DNA from: Cyclobacteriaceae bacterium
Lineage (GTDB): Bacteria; Bacteroidota; Bacteroidia; Cytophagales; Cyclobacteriaceae
Assembly (NCBI GenBank): GCA_022841475.1
Contig: JALHRJ010000049.1
Span: 1-33,943 of the forward strand
DNA: 33,943 nucleotides
Direction: 5' to 3'
Below the pieces are notes generated by a model. That model had not been told where the DNA came from and did no database searches. It was given only the letters and a program-made list of their open reading frames with translations. Each line of letters begins with the position of its first letter. Positions within the stretch are counted from its first letter, which is position 1. Below, piece after piece: positions 6,565 through 14,879 of this stretch. The position numbers and the translations under genes were made by a program.

Positions 6565-9525
6565 TCAATATTGCCCTCTTTCTACCTCACCACCAATTTG
6601 CAGGCTGCTCAGATGTTTGTTAAAGGCATCTTCATATTTCTTACCTAATTCCATTTCCCCGTTTTCGTAGAGGGTGCGTTGCAAAGAGTTTAGGATAAAA
6701 ATATTTCTTCTAAGTTCCTGCGAAAGACCGGAGTTCTCTTCAATTAGATACGTGGACATTTCATCGGCTCGGTCACCCAAAAGTTTTGAGAGTTCAACGG
6801 CTTTTTCTTTTTGCCCCAATTGAAATAATAAATCAATGGTAGTGGCTGCAGTATGATCGTAAGGAACAACACGGTCGGGCATTTTGGTAAGAGAAAACTC
6901 AATTACCTTATTTGCCTTCTCCATTTGACCTTCATCAATGAGTGCTTCAGTCAATGAATTAAGTGCGCTACGATGGTTAAGAACGAAGCCACGGTAATCT
7001 TCACTAAAATATACCGATTCATCATCCAGGCCACTGTATTTGAACTTGTTAATCATGTTGTCGTAGGCCTTTTCAGTATCGACTAGATATTCTCTGTCTT
7101 TGCGAGGATTGCGAACCGGTAAAATTCGGTAGGCATTACCTTCCTGAACCGCATATGGACTCAGGTCGATATTGATCTGAGATAGTGAGGTGTTGTTAAG
7201 ATAGATAGGACGCTCCCAGTTGTTGGTAACAAGAAAATCGAGAATGGCAAGATCCTTTTTCTCCAACGCGCCTTTTGTTAAACGAATCTGCATTTGGTCA
7301 ACCAACAGGCTATCAAGATTTTTTGGAATTAAACCACGGGCCCGTAAGTCTGCCTTATCGATATTGAGGGTAAACAGTCGGCTGGGAACTACATTACGAT
7401 CTCCATCGCGCAGTTGGGGATAATCCTTTGAAAGCAAGGTTATAAATTCTTTGGCATCAATGCTCTTCAGTTTGAAATCGGCAAAAGGCAAATAATCATT
7501 CGGTCCGCCCTGGCGGTATTGTTTGGGTGTAAGCGTGTACGGAATTGGCTTTGATTCATAGGCTGTGCGCGTGGTTTGATCGATATACCAATCTGTATTA
7601 TAGTAGCTTAACACTACGGCCCGCATGTCCGTACGAATTCCTTCAACTTCTTGCGCATACCAAAGCGGGAAGGTATCGTTATCACCACCCGTAAAAATCA
7701 CAGCTTGGTCAGCGCATGAGTTCAGGTAGTTTGAGGCCGAATCAACAGAGAAATAACGGTTTGAACGATTGTGGTCATCCCAGCCGGCAGCAACCATCAG
7801 TGTAGGTGCAGCAAGACCAATAAGCGTTGCAGCCACAGCTGCTGTTTTTCCATTTTTAAGAATGGAGTTTATAATTTCAAAAAGACCGATTACCGCCAAT
7901 CCTATCCAAAAGGCATAAGCATAATAGGATCCGGCATAAATGTAGTCGCGTTCGCGTGGTTCAACCGGAGGTGAGTTAAGGTATACAACAATGGCCACAC
8001 CTAGCATTACGAATAACAGGGCAACAACAGAAAAACTCTTCGTGTCTTTTACGAACTGATAAAACATGCCAATCAATCCCAGTACAAAAGGGATCATGAA
8101 GAAATTATTACGGCCTTTATTTTCTGCTAAAGCGTCAGGAACGGAAGAAAACCACTTGGTAGGTTTTAGCCAGTCGGCTCCTTGCTCATCACTTTCGCGG
8201 CCTGCGAAGTTCCACATAAAGTATCGCATGTACATGGTACCGATCTGGTGTTGAAACATGAAGTACAGATTTTTACCGAAAGAAGGCTTCTCACCTTCTT
8301 GTAAGCCTAAAATGCTTTGGTAAGTAGCCGCATGTTCAGAATTCCACGCGCGGGGTAAAATAGTTTCCTGGCCAGGTTCGTAGACATACGTGAACTTGCG
8401 GTCTGCAATTTCATATTTGTCTTTGCCCTTGGTATAAACAGGAGCGCCATATTCCACATCGATGGGCCGGGCAGTAAAGTAGGGACCGTATAACAACGGG
8501 CGGCTACCATATTGCTCGCGCTTCAGGTAGCGGATGAAACTCATTACATCTTTGGGCGCATTCTCATTGATGAGTGTATCATAGTTGGAACGAATGATCA
8601 CCATGGTGTAAGAAGCATAACCAATCAAAATAAATGTTGTGGCGAGAATGAACGTATTCAACACCGGACGATTTTTTTTCTGGGTTATATAAATGCCAAA
8701 TATTAATGTGGCAATTAAGAGTATAAAAAAAACGAGCGCGCCAGATCCAAAGAAGAGGCCCAAAGTGTTAACAAAGAAAACCTCGAAATGACCGGCTAAT
8801 GTGGGCAAGCCAGGCACAATAAAGTCGTTGATAAATAAGACAATTGCCCCGCTTAGTGCCAATGCGGCCACAATACCCCAGGTTGAAGGTTTGAATTTTT
8901 TGAAATAATAGATTAAGCCTAATGCAGGAAGAGTTACCAGGTTTAGTAGGTGTATGCCAATGGAGAGCCCCATCATGTATGCCATCAGCAACAGCCAACG
9001 GTTGGCTTTGCTTTCGTCCTCAATCACATCCCACTTCAAAATACCCCACACGACAAAAGCTGTAAAGAAGGAAGACATAGCGTATACTTCAGCTTCGACA
9101 GCCGAGAACCAGAATGAATCTGAGAAAGTATAGGCAAGCGCACCTACCAATCCGGCACCCATCAGCACCCAGGTGTTGGTTTCGGTAATATCTGAATCTT
9201 TTTTTATGCCCATCATCTTGCGACCAAAAAGCGTGATCGACCAAAACAAAAAGAGAATGGTAAAGGCACTGGCCAACACACTCATGAAATTGATCCAGTA
9301 GGCCACTTTTGTTACATCGCCAAACGCCAGGAACGAAAAAATCCTGCCCATCAATAAAAACAAGGGTGCCCCAGGGGGGTGTGGTACCTGCAACTTGTAA
9401 GAAACCGCGATAAATTCACCGCAATCCCAATAGCTGGCAGTTTCCTCCATAGTAATCCAATAGGTAATGAGGGCAACGGCAAATGCTAACCAACCAGTGA
9501 TGTTATTCGCTTTTTGAAAATTCAT
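6565..9525 (-). CDS. DUF2723 / GT117 family membrane protein
   Basis: A 986-residue integral membrane protein. The N-terminus is diagnostic of DUF2723: a first membrane segment at about 10-25, then YWDCGEFIAVSYKLQ with D34 and E37, then PHPPGAP at 48-54. This resembles the first periplasmic loop of PMT/GT-C sugar transferases, where acidic residues are catalytic. Around ten further hydrophobic segments fill the N-terminal 570 residues; the rest is soluble, with a helical TPR-like tail at about 880-960. The family is classed as glycosyltransferase 117, related to eukaryotic TMEM260 O-mannosyltransferase, so a lipid-linked sugar transfer to exported protein is a reasonable inference. Donor and acceptor are unknown. 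It is flanked on both sides by intergenic inverted repeats. Confidence 0.9.
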   Translation of the reverse strand: MNFQKANNITGWLAFAVALITYWITMEETASYWDCGEFIAVSYKLQVPHPPGAPLFLLMGRIFSFLAFGDVTKVAYWINFMSVLASAFTILFLFWSITLFGRKMMGIKKDSDITETNTWVLMGAGLVGALAYTFSDSFWFSAVEAEVYAMSSFFTAFVVWGILKWDVIEDESKANRWLLLMAYMMGLSIGIHLLNLVTLPALGLIYYFKKFKPSTWGIVAALALSGAIVLFINDFIVPGLPTLAGHFEVFFVNTLGLFFGSGALVFFILLIATLIFGIYITQKKNRPVLNTFILATTFILIGYASYTMVIIRSNYDTLINENAPKDVMSFIRYLKREQYGSRPLLYGPYFTARPIDVEYGAPVYTKGKDKYEIADRKFTYVYEPGQETILPRAWNSEHAATYQSILGLQEGEKPSFGKNLYFMFQHQIGTMYMRYFMWNFAGRESDEQGADWLKPTKWFSSVPDALAENKGRNNFFMIPFVLGLIGMFYQFVKDTKSFSVVALLFVMLGVAIVVYLNSPPVEPRERDYIYAGSYYAYAFWIGLAVIGLFEIINSILKNGKTAAVAATLIGLAAPTLMVAAGWDDHNRSNRYFSVDSASNYLNSCADQAVIFTGGDNDTFPLWYAQEVEGIRTDMRAVVLSYYNTDWYIDQTTRTAYESKPIPYTLTPKQYRQGGPNDYLPFADFKLKSIDAKEFITLLSKDYPQLRDGDRNVVPSRLFTLNIDKADLRARGLIPKNLDSLLVDQMQIRLTKGALEKKDLAILDFLVTNNWERPIYLNNTSLSQINIDLSPYAVQEGNAYRILPVRNPRKDREYLVDTEKAYDNMINKFKYSGLDDESVYFSEDYRGFVLNHRSALNSLTEALIDEGQMEKANKVIEFSLTKMPDRVVPYDHTAATTIDLLFQLGQKEKAVELSKLLGDRADEMSTYLIEENSGLSQELRRNIFILNSLQRTLYENGEMELGKKYEDAFNKHLSSLQIGGEVERGQY

Positions 9526-9548
9526 GCGTTTTTCTTTGAATTAAAGGG

Positions 9549-9556
9549 CGAAAATA
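9549..9556 (-). promoter_or_regulatory. Putative -7 promoter element for the DUF2723 gene
   Basis: On the minus strand this reads TATTTTCG, one base from TAnnTTTG and followed by CC. It lies 23 nt before the start codon at 9525. No -33 element was seen. Confidence 0.35.
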
Positions 9557-9581
9557 GAGAAAAATAAGTCTATACGTATAT

Positions 9582-9700
9582 AGTAGGCAATAGGCAATTT
9601 TCGATAGGCAAAAATTTAGAAACCAGTCTTTAATGTGATGAATATTAAGTCAGAAAAGTTGAAACGATGGTGCCTACTGCCCTTTTGCCTACTGCCTATT
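9582..9700. repeat. Inverted repeat built of GTAGGCA/ATAGGCA 7-mers
   Basis: The left arm (9582-9610) has three 7-mers: GTAGGCA at 9583, ATAGGCA at 9590, a 7-nt gap, and ATAGGCA at 9604. The right arm (9671-9700) has the same layout in reverse complement: ATAGGCA (9699-9693), GTAGGCA (9692-9686), an 8-nt gap and GTAGGCA (9677-9671). The centre of about 60 bp is AT-rich and shows nothing recognisable. The element occupies most of the 185 bp gap between the two minus-strand membrane-protein genes. Confidence 0.7.
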
Positions 9701-9710
9701 AAAAATTTTA

Positions 9711-10343
9711 CTACTTATAAACGATGATGTAGAAGATCAGCCAAATAACAAAGATCAGGATATAGGAACTGGAAACGATCCACCAGGCAGCCTGCTTTTG
9801 TCTTTTAGCATAGTAATGCACGCCATTAACCATGACTAAGACATAGAAGATCTCAAAGATGCTTAGTGCCCGCAGGGGATAGGCATAGCGTTTTTCAATG
9901 GTGGTATAATCAACCAGGTTGATCATCGAGAAAGGATAAAAGGCCCTGATTTCCGGTAAGGTTGGGTCCGTTTCAATAAACATGAACCAAATGATTTTAA
10001 AAAATTCAGGAATGAGAAAAATGAACTCTGCTGCCATCACCACACTCCAGCATTGACTAAAGGTGATTCGGAACCCGAACATGAAACTGCCCACCCAGAT
10101 AACAAACCCTATTACTGTGAATTTCCACAGGTAAATAAGTGGGATTGAAAAAAACTGGAGCGTGCTGATTATTCTTAAAACAGCGCCCTCGGGTCTGTCT
10201 TGCAGGAACTCAAAAGCAGCCGTTTCGTATTCAATAAATGATTTCTTAATGTATAAGAGTAAAACAGAGAGCAGACAGAGAATGATAAATGTTAATCTTT
10301 TATCCGTTGCAAACAATGATGAACTCTCAGAGTTGTTAGTCAT
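9711..10343 (-). CDS. Polytopic membrane protein of unknown function
   Basis: A 210-residue protein that I do not recognise. It is very hydrophobic, with about five to six membrane segments (roughly 17-32, 56-75, 76-92, 98-122, 157-178 and 186-208) and a short polar N-terminus. The overall shape recalls small YIP1-like membrane proteins, but I see no diagnostic motif. A possible -7 box (TATCTTCG) lies 16 nt before its ATG, and it is divergent from the TPR-type gene at 10393. Downstream is the GTAGGCA inverted repeat. It is supported as a real gene by the promoter-like box, the consistent codon use and the regular membrane-segment pattern. Confidence 0.7.
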   Translation of the reverse strand: MTNNSESSSLFATDKRLTFIILCLLSVLLLYIKKSFIEYETAAFEFLQDRPEGAVLRIISTLQFFSIPLIYLWKFTVIGFVIWVGSFMFGFRITFSQCWSVVMAAEFIFLIPEFFKIIWFMFIETDPTLPEIRAFYPFSMINLVDYTTIEKRYAYPLRALSIFEIFYVLVMVNGVHYYAKRQKQAAWWIVSSSYILIFVIWLIFYIIVYK

Positions 10344-10359
10344 AGGGTTTTTGTGGATG

Positions 10360-10367
10360 CGAAGATA
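10360..10367 (-). promoter_or_regulatory. Putative -7 promoter element for the 9711-10343 gene
   Basis: The minus strand reads TATCTTCG followed by C, one base from TAnnTTTG, 16 nt before the start codon at 10343. Confidence 0.4.
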
Positions 10368-10392
10368 AGTTTTTGTTAATTTGAAACGGAAA

Positions 10393-11604
10393 ATGAAGAT
10401 GCGATTGTTTTTTGTAAAATCTGTTTTGGTTCTTTTGATTTTAGTAGGGTTCCTTTCGGGGAACCCTGCGTTAGGTCAGGTTAAAAAGGACACAACCATT
10501 ATCCTGATCACCAACGTGGCCATGCAGATTGAGATCAGCGAGGCTCTTAACGATCTTTATAATTTTAAGTTTGAAAAAGCCGAGCAGCAATTCCGCTGGT
10601 TGAAACAAAAATATAATTGGCATCCACTTCCCTATTTTTTGCTGGGCTTAAGTGAATGGTGGAAAATCATGCCCAACACTAAGTCCACACAATACGATGA
10701 CAAGTTTCTTGCCTATATGGATAGCACGATCCGGGTTGCTGAGAATTTGTACAAAAAAACACCTGAATATAAGGTTGAGGCGGCCTTCTTTTTGGCGGCA
10801 GCCCATGGATTTAAAGGTCGATTGTATTCAGATGAAGAGCGCAAAAATTGGACAAAGGCTGCTGTGGAGGGCAAATCGGCTTTAAATTACATGGAGGTTT
10901 GTCGCGAGAAAGAACACCTGAGTCCGGAATTATTATTTGGCGATGCCTTATACAATTACTTTTCTGTTTGGGTGCCTGAAAATTACAAATCGCTGAAGCC
11001 GTTGATGTGGTTTTTTCGAAAGGGCGATAAGCAATTGGGATTGCAGCAATTGAAAGAGGTTTCCTATAACGCCTTTTATACCCGTACCGAAGCTATGGTA
11101 TGGTTGATGCGCATTCTCAATAGTTACGAGAATGATCAGCCCAGAGCTTACCAGATCTCCGAGTACTTATATCAGACTTATCCGGACAACCCCTATTTTC
11201 ATAGGTATTATGCCCGCATGCTTTACGCGCGCGGCTTTCACCTGGAAATGGAAAAGCAATCTAAATTGATTTTGGCTCGGATTGACAGTGCTCATGTTGG
11301 CTATGAAGCCACAAGCGGTCGCTATGCGGCTTTCTTTCTTGGTCAATTATATGAAACTCAACGCAGGTTGGACGATGCCAAAAAATATTATGAATTGGCC
11401 GTTAGCTATGCAGAGCAGATTGGAGCCACTGAAACGGGGTATTATCTTTTTTCATTGATTGCATTAGGTGAAATCAACCAAAAGCAAGGCAACAAAGCTG
11501 AGGCGATGCGATATTTTAAGGAAGTGAAGAAGAAATCAGATCGTAAGGATGAAGCCTACAAAGACGCTAAGAAAAGGCTGAAGAATATGGAGAAGGGAGA
11601 TTAG
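10393..11604 (+). CDS. Secreted tetratricopeptide-like repeat protein
   Basis: A mostly helical protein with a signal peptide (MKMRLFFVKS, then a hydrophobic run ending in PALGQ), hence periplasmic or outer-membrane associated. The body contains TPR-like helical pairs, clearest near the end (AAFFLGQLYETQRRLDDAKKY and LGEINQKQGNKAEAMRYF-type units). The frame can start at a TTG (10381, 407 residues), an ATG at 10393 (403 residues) or an ATG at 10399. I chose 10393 because ATG is preferred and the signal peptide is intact, and because a promoter-like TTAATTTG (10377-10384) overlaps the TTG. The function is unknown; such proteins usually act as scaffolds. It is followed 35 bp later by the polysaccharide-locus membrane protein, which has its own promoter-like box. 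Confidence 0.75.
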   Translation: MKMRLFFVKSVLVLLILVGFLSGNPALGQVKKDTTIILITNVAMQIEISEALNDLYNFKFEKAEQQFRWLKQKYNWHPLPYFLLGLSEWWKIMPNTKSTQYDDKFLAYMDSTIRVAENLYKKTPEYKVEAAFFLAAAHGFKGRLYSDEERKNWTKAAVEGKSALNYMEVCREKEHLSPELLFGDALYNYFSVWVPENYKSLKPLMWFFRKGDKQLGLQQLKEVSYNAFYTRTEAMVWLMRILNSYENDQPRAYQISEYLYQTYPDNPYFHRYYARMLYARGFHLEMEKQSKLILARIDSAHVGYEATSGRYAAFFLGQLYETQRRLDDAKKYYELAVSYAEQIGATETGYYLFSLIALGEINQKQGNKAEAMRYFKEVKKKSDRKDEAYKDAKKRLKNMEKGD

Positions 11605-11610
11605 TATTTT

Positions 11611-11618
11611 TAATTTCG
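11611..11618 (+). promoter_or_regulatory. Putative -7 promoter element upstream of the 11640 membrane protein
   Basis: TAATTTCG, one base from TAnnTTTG, ends 21 nt before the GTG start at 11640. It lies in the 35 bp gap after the TPR-type gene, so the polysaccharide-locus gene may have its own transcript. Confidence 0.4.
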
Positions 11619-11639
11619 GTTAACCAAGATTTTATTGAA

Positions 11640-12968
11640 GTGGAATTACGTGACCTTATTGTTACACCGCTATTGATTATCCTCGTGTATGTGGTAGCTT
11701 ATCAGTTACGGCCTCTCTGCACAGATTCTAACACACGAAAATATTTTTTTCCAGCCCTGAGTTTTAAAATACTGGGCGCACTTGCCCTTGGGTTCATTTA
11801 TCAATTTTATTATGATGGGGGCGATACGTTTAGCTATCACACACACGGGAGTCGGCATATCTGGCAAGCTTTTGTCGATTCACCTTTGAGTGGACTAAAA
11901 CTGTTAATGGGAAATGAAAATCAGGTTGGTGTCTATCAATACTCTTCAAGAATTTATTTTTTCCACGATGACCAATCCTATTTTCTAATCCGAATAGCTG
12001 CGTTTTTGGATTTGCTTACGTTCTCGACTTATTCAGGCACAGCAGTGCTATTTGCATTGTTATCATTTATTGGCATGTGGTTGTTTTTTTTAACCTTTTA
12101 TAAACAATATCCTCATTTGCATTTCGGGCTGGCCATTGCGGCTTTCTTTTTACCCTCAGTTTTCTTTTGGGGTTCTGGAATTTTAAAAGATACGTTGACC
12201 ATTTCTTGTTTGGGTGCTGCTACATACGGCTTCTTTCAAATATTCATAAAGCGGAATTTGAATATGCTTTGGATTCTGATTCTTCTGTGTTCGCTTTTTA
12301 TAATCTTCAGCATCAAGAAATTTATTTTACAAGCTTATTTGCCAGCTGTTATTACCTGGATTGTGGCATATAACTTTCAGCATATAAAGTCTCTTGTGGT
12401 AAAATCTGCTTTGGTTCCTGTTGTAATTTTGTTGATAGTTATTTCAGCCTACTTTGCTGCATTAAAAATAGGTGAGGATGATGAAAGGTACTCTATTGAT
12501 CGTATTGCTAAAACTGCGCGTGTCACTGCTTATGATATACGTTATTGGTCTGGAAGATATGCTGGCTCCGGGTATGCACTCGGAGAGTTGGATGGTACCT
12601 TTGAATCGATGATTCGCCTTGCACCCCAGGCGGTAAATGTTTCTCTTTTTCGACCTTACTTATGGGAAGTAAAGAATCCGCTAATGCTTCTTTCAGCGAT
12701 AGAAAGTCTAGGTTTATTGATACTGACACTATTTACTATAGCTAAAAAGCGAAGTTTATTAATGAAAGCTCTCTTGAATTTTAATGTTATTTTCTGCCTC
12801 ATATTTTCTATTTCTTTTGCTTTTGCCGTTGGCGTATCCACATTCAACTTCGGCACGTTAGCGAGATATAAAATTCCGATGCTTCCGTTTTTTCTTGTGG
12901 CCCTGGTTTTACTTTTGGATTATTCAAATAGCGATAGGAATTTGTCTGAGTTTGAGACTACCGAATAG
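11640..12968 (+). CDS. Polytopic membrane protein, candidate glycan polymerase or GT-C-like transferase
   Basis: A 442-residue protein with about ten to eleven membrane segments. It starts with GTG at 11640; no nearby ATG keeps the first membrane segment. Between the second and third segments is a loop with YYDGGDTFSYHTHG (58-70), and later FFWGSGILKDTL (175-186) and YWSGRYAGSGYALGELDG. An acidic GD pair in an early external loop and a large membrane body resemble GT-C sugar transferases and Wzy-type polymerases, but no signature of either family is complete. Its position at the head of a glycan-export locus supports a role in assembling or ligating surface polysaccharide. It could instead be an O-antigen modification enzyme. 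Its last 49 bases overlap the opposing GT4 gene. Confidence 0.6.
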   Translation: MELRDLIVTPLLIILVYVVAYQLRPLCTDSNTRKYFFPALSFKILGALALGFIYQFYYDGGDTFSYHTHGSRHIWQAFVDSPLSGLKLLMGNENQVGVYQYSSRIYFFHDDQSYFLIRIAAFLDLLTFSTYSGTAVLFALLSFIGMWLFFLTFYKQYPHLHFGLAIAAFFLPSVFFWGSGILKDTLTISCLGAATYGFFQIFIKRNLNMLWILILLCSLFIIFSIKKFILQAYLPAVITWIVAYNFQHIKSLVVKSALVPVVILLIVISAYFAALKIGEDDERYSIDRIAKTARVTAYDIRYWSGRYAGSGYALGELDGTFESMIRLAPQAVNVSLFRPYLWEVKNPLMLLSAIESLGLLILTLFTIAKKRSLLMKALLNFNVIFCLIFSISFAFAVGVSTFNFGTLARYKIPMLPFFLVALVLLLDYSNSDRNLSEFETTE

Positions 12969-14014
12969 TTCATTCTTATTTTTTCCTTTCCCTTCTCGCC
13001 TATTTGTTTTCGAAGGCGCTCATCTTCAATAAGTTTTTGAATCGTATCTTCCCATTCTAATGATGAGTTGCACAAAAATCCATTAACGCCATGTTCAATG
13101 ATAATAGAATTTACACCTACTGGGGAAGCAATCGAAGGTATACCCAATGCCATGTATTGAAGGGCCTTAAATCCACACTTGCCTTTTGCCCATACATTAT
13201 CTGGAAGCGGCATTAAGCCAATGTCAAATTGAAGCAAATCCGTGATTTCTGTTTCTTTAAACCACTTTACAAAACGAAGCGAAGAAAGAGAAATGCTTGG
13301 TTTTTTATCCGCTATAACCAGAAACTCAAATTGGTTGGGATGTTTCTTTTCGAGCGAATGAATAACCGGTACTATTTGATCGAGATATTGAAGCGTTGAA
13401 TGAGTTCCAGTCCAACCGATAACAAAACGATCGTGTTTTGCTTTCGATGGAAATAAATCAGGGTTGTGAAGATTCAGAGTGTCAATTGTGGTGGGGTTTA
13501 ATATTGTTCGATGGTTGAATTGTTTTGCATACTCTACTAAATAGGAATTGCCACAACTAATCTTGTAACTCCAGGCGCAGATCGACTTAACTTTAGTGTG
13601 CCATCTGAGTTTTGATGCTACTAAATTTTCTTTACTTGTAGCTGGAAGCCATATCGCATCATCAAAGTCATAAATTATCTTCTTTCGAAATATCTTGGCC
13701 ACAATCCATTCAAACCAAGGTGGACCTACAGGAGTAGCTTCGCGATGAATGAAAACAAAATCGTATTGTGGAACTTGCGCTAATGCGATTATACGTTTAT
13801 AAAATCCTGTTAATACCCTCCCTATCTTGCCAAACGTATTACCCGGTTGATAAATTATCTTCCATGTAGACAAAGACATAAAAGGTTTGACAACTACTGT
13901 AATACCATTGTATTTAAGCAAGTCGAAGTATTGTTCAAATCTAAATCGTTGTGATGGTGACTCCCCAATCGGGTAAGGGCAAATAAAAAGTACTCGTATA
14001 TTATTTTTGTGCAT
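12920..14014 (-). CDS. Glycosyltransferase family 4 (GT-B fold)
   Basis: A 364-residue cytoplasmic glycosyltransferase. The N-terminal half opens with VLFICPYPIGESPSQRFRFEQY and contains DFDDAIW at 116-122, common in Bacteroidota GT4 enzymes. The C-terminal nucleotide-sugar domain has GWTGTHSTLQYL near 200 and KCGFKALQYMALGIP at 279-293, ahead of ASPVGVNS. It transfers a sugar from an activated donor; donor and acceptor cannot be told. It is the only gene of the polysaccharide locus on the minus strand: it overlaps the membrane protein gene 3' to 3' by 49 bp, and its start is 25 bp from the divergent wzm start, so its promoter must lie within the wzm coding region. Confidence 0.85.
   Translation of the reverse strand: MHKNNIRVLFICPYPIGESPSQRFRFEQYFDLLKYNGITVVVKPFMSLSTWKIIYQPGNTFGKIGRVLTGFYKRIIALAQVPQYDFVFIHREATPVGPPWFEWIVAKIFRKKIIYDFDDAIWLPATSKENLVASKLRWHTKVKSICAWSYKISCGNSYLVEYAKQFNHRTILNPTTIDTLNLHNPDLFPSKAKHDRFVIGWTGTHSTLQYLDQIVPVIHSLEKKHPNQFEFLVIADKKPSISLSSLRFVKWFKETEITDLLQFDIGLMPLPDNVWAKGKCGFKALQYMALGIPSIASPVGVNSIIIEHGVNGFLCNSSLEWEDTIQKLIEDERLRKQIGEKGKEKIRMNYSVVSNSDKFLSLFE
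14002..14009 (+). promoter_or_regulatory. Putative -7 promoter element for the wzm-wzt operon
   Basis: TATTTTTG matches TAnnTTTG exactly and ends 30 nt before the wzm start. It lies inside the first codons of the divergent GT4 gene. No -33 TTG is at the normal spacing. Confidence 0.4.
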
Positions 14015-14039
14015 TTTTATGCCTAGGTAGCGACTTACT

Positions 14040-14879
14040 ATGGACGCAGAGAAAAAAGAAACTTACTACGAAATAAGGCCAAAATTAACGTTCAGCCTGA
14101 ATTTAAATGAGTTAATTGAGTACAAAGAACTCTTTTATTTTTTTACATGGCGAGACGTAAAAGTTAAGTATAAGCAGGCGGCCTTGGGTTTTCTTTGGGC
14201 GATCCTTCAACCCCTGGTGATGATGGTGATTTTCACCTTTTTTATCGGCAAAACAATGAACATGCCATCTGACGAGATGGAGTATCCGGTTTTTGCTTTT
14301 TCGGGTCTTATTCTATGGACACTCTTTTCATCGGGTCTTACCAATGCAGGAAACAGCATGGTTAGTAATGCCCAGATTATAAAGAAAATTTATTTTCCAA
14401 GACTTGTAATACCTATCTCTTCAATCCTGGTTTCTGTATTCGACTTCCTGATTGCCTTTTTTGTTATGATAGTATTACTTGTGTTCTTTCAGCAGCCTGT
14501 AGATTTTTTTAGGGCGATAGTCTACTGGCCAATGGGCTTGGTAATTGCTATTATTGCCACATTTGGGCCGGGTTGTTTATTGGCTGCCTTAAATGTAAAG
14601 TATCGTGATTTCCGATATGTAATTCCGTTTTTAGTTCAAGCACTTCTTTTTTTAACCCCTGTTATTTATCCGATTTCAATAGTGTCTGGTAATTGGCTCA
14701 AATATTTGCTTGCCGTTAACCCGATGTATGCAGCCATTACACTTTTCAGAATGCCCATGATGAATGCTGCACCGGATGCTTTATTGATTTGGATAAGTTT
14801 GTGCTCAGGTGCAGTTTTTTTTATAATTGGCCTCATCTACTTTCGACAAACCGAAGGCTACTTCGCTGACCTGGCATGA
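14040..14879 (+). CDS. wzm: Polysaccharide ABC exporter, permease subunit (Wzm-like)
   Basis: The membrane half of an ABC-2 type exporter that carries a finished lipid-linked polysaccharide across the inner membrane. The 279 residues match the family length. The N-terminal amphipathic section has LFYFFTWRDVKVKYKQAALGFLWAILQP (split here only by description), the hallmark of Wzm/TagG permeases, followed by six membrane segments; NAQIIKKIYFPRLVIP is the cytoplasmic coupling loop seen in this family. The stop overlaps the wzt start as ATGA, indicating coupled translation. Teichoic-acid export (TagG) is the alternative family name but does not apply to a Gram-negative phylum. The divergent GT4 gene begins 25 bp upstream. 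Confidence 0.9.
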   Translation: MDAEKKETYYEIRPKLTFSLNLNELIEYKELFYFFTWRDVKVKYKQAALGFLWAILQPLVMMVIFTFFIGKTMNMPSDEMEYPVFAFSGLILWTLFSSGLTNAGNSMVSNAQIIKKIYFPRLVIPISSILVSVFDFLIAFFVMIVLLVFFQQPVDFFRAIVYWPMGLVIAIIATFGPGCLLAALNVKYRDFRYVIPFLVQALLFLTPVIYPISIVSGNWLKYLLAVNPMYAAITLFRMPMMNAAPDALLIWISLCSGAVFFIIGLIYFRQTEGYFADLA

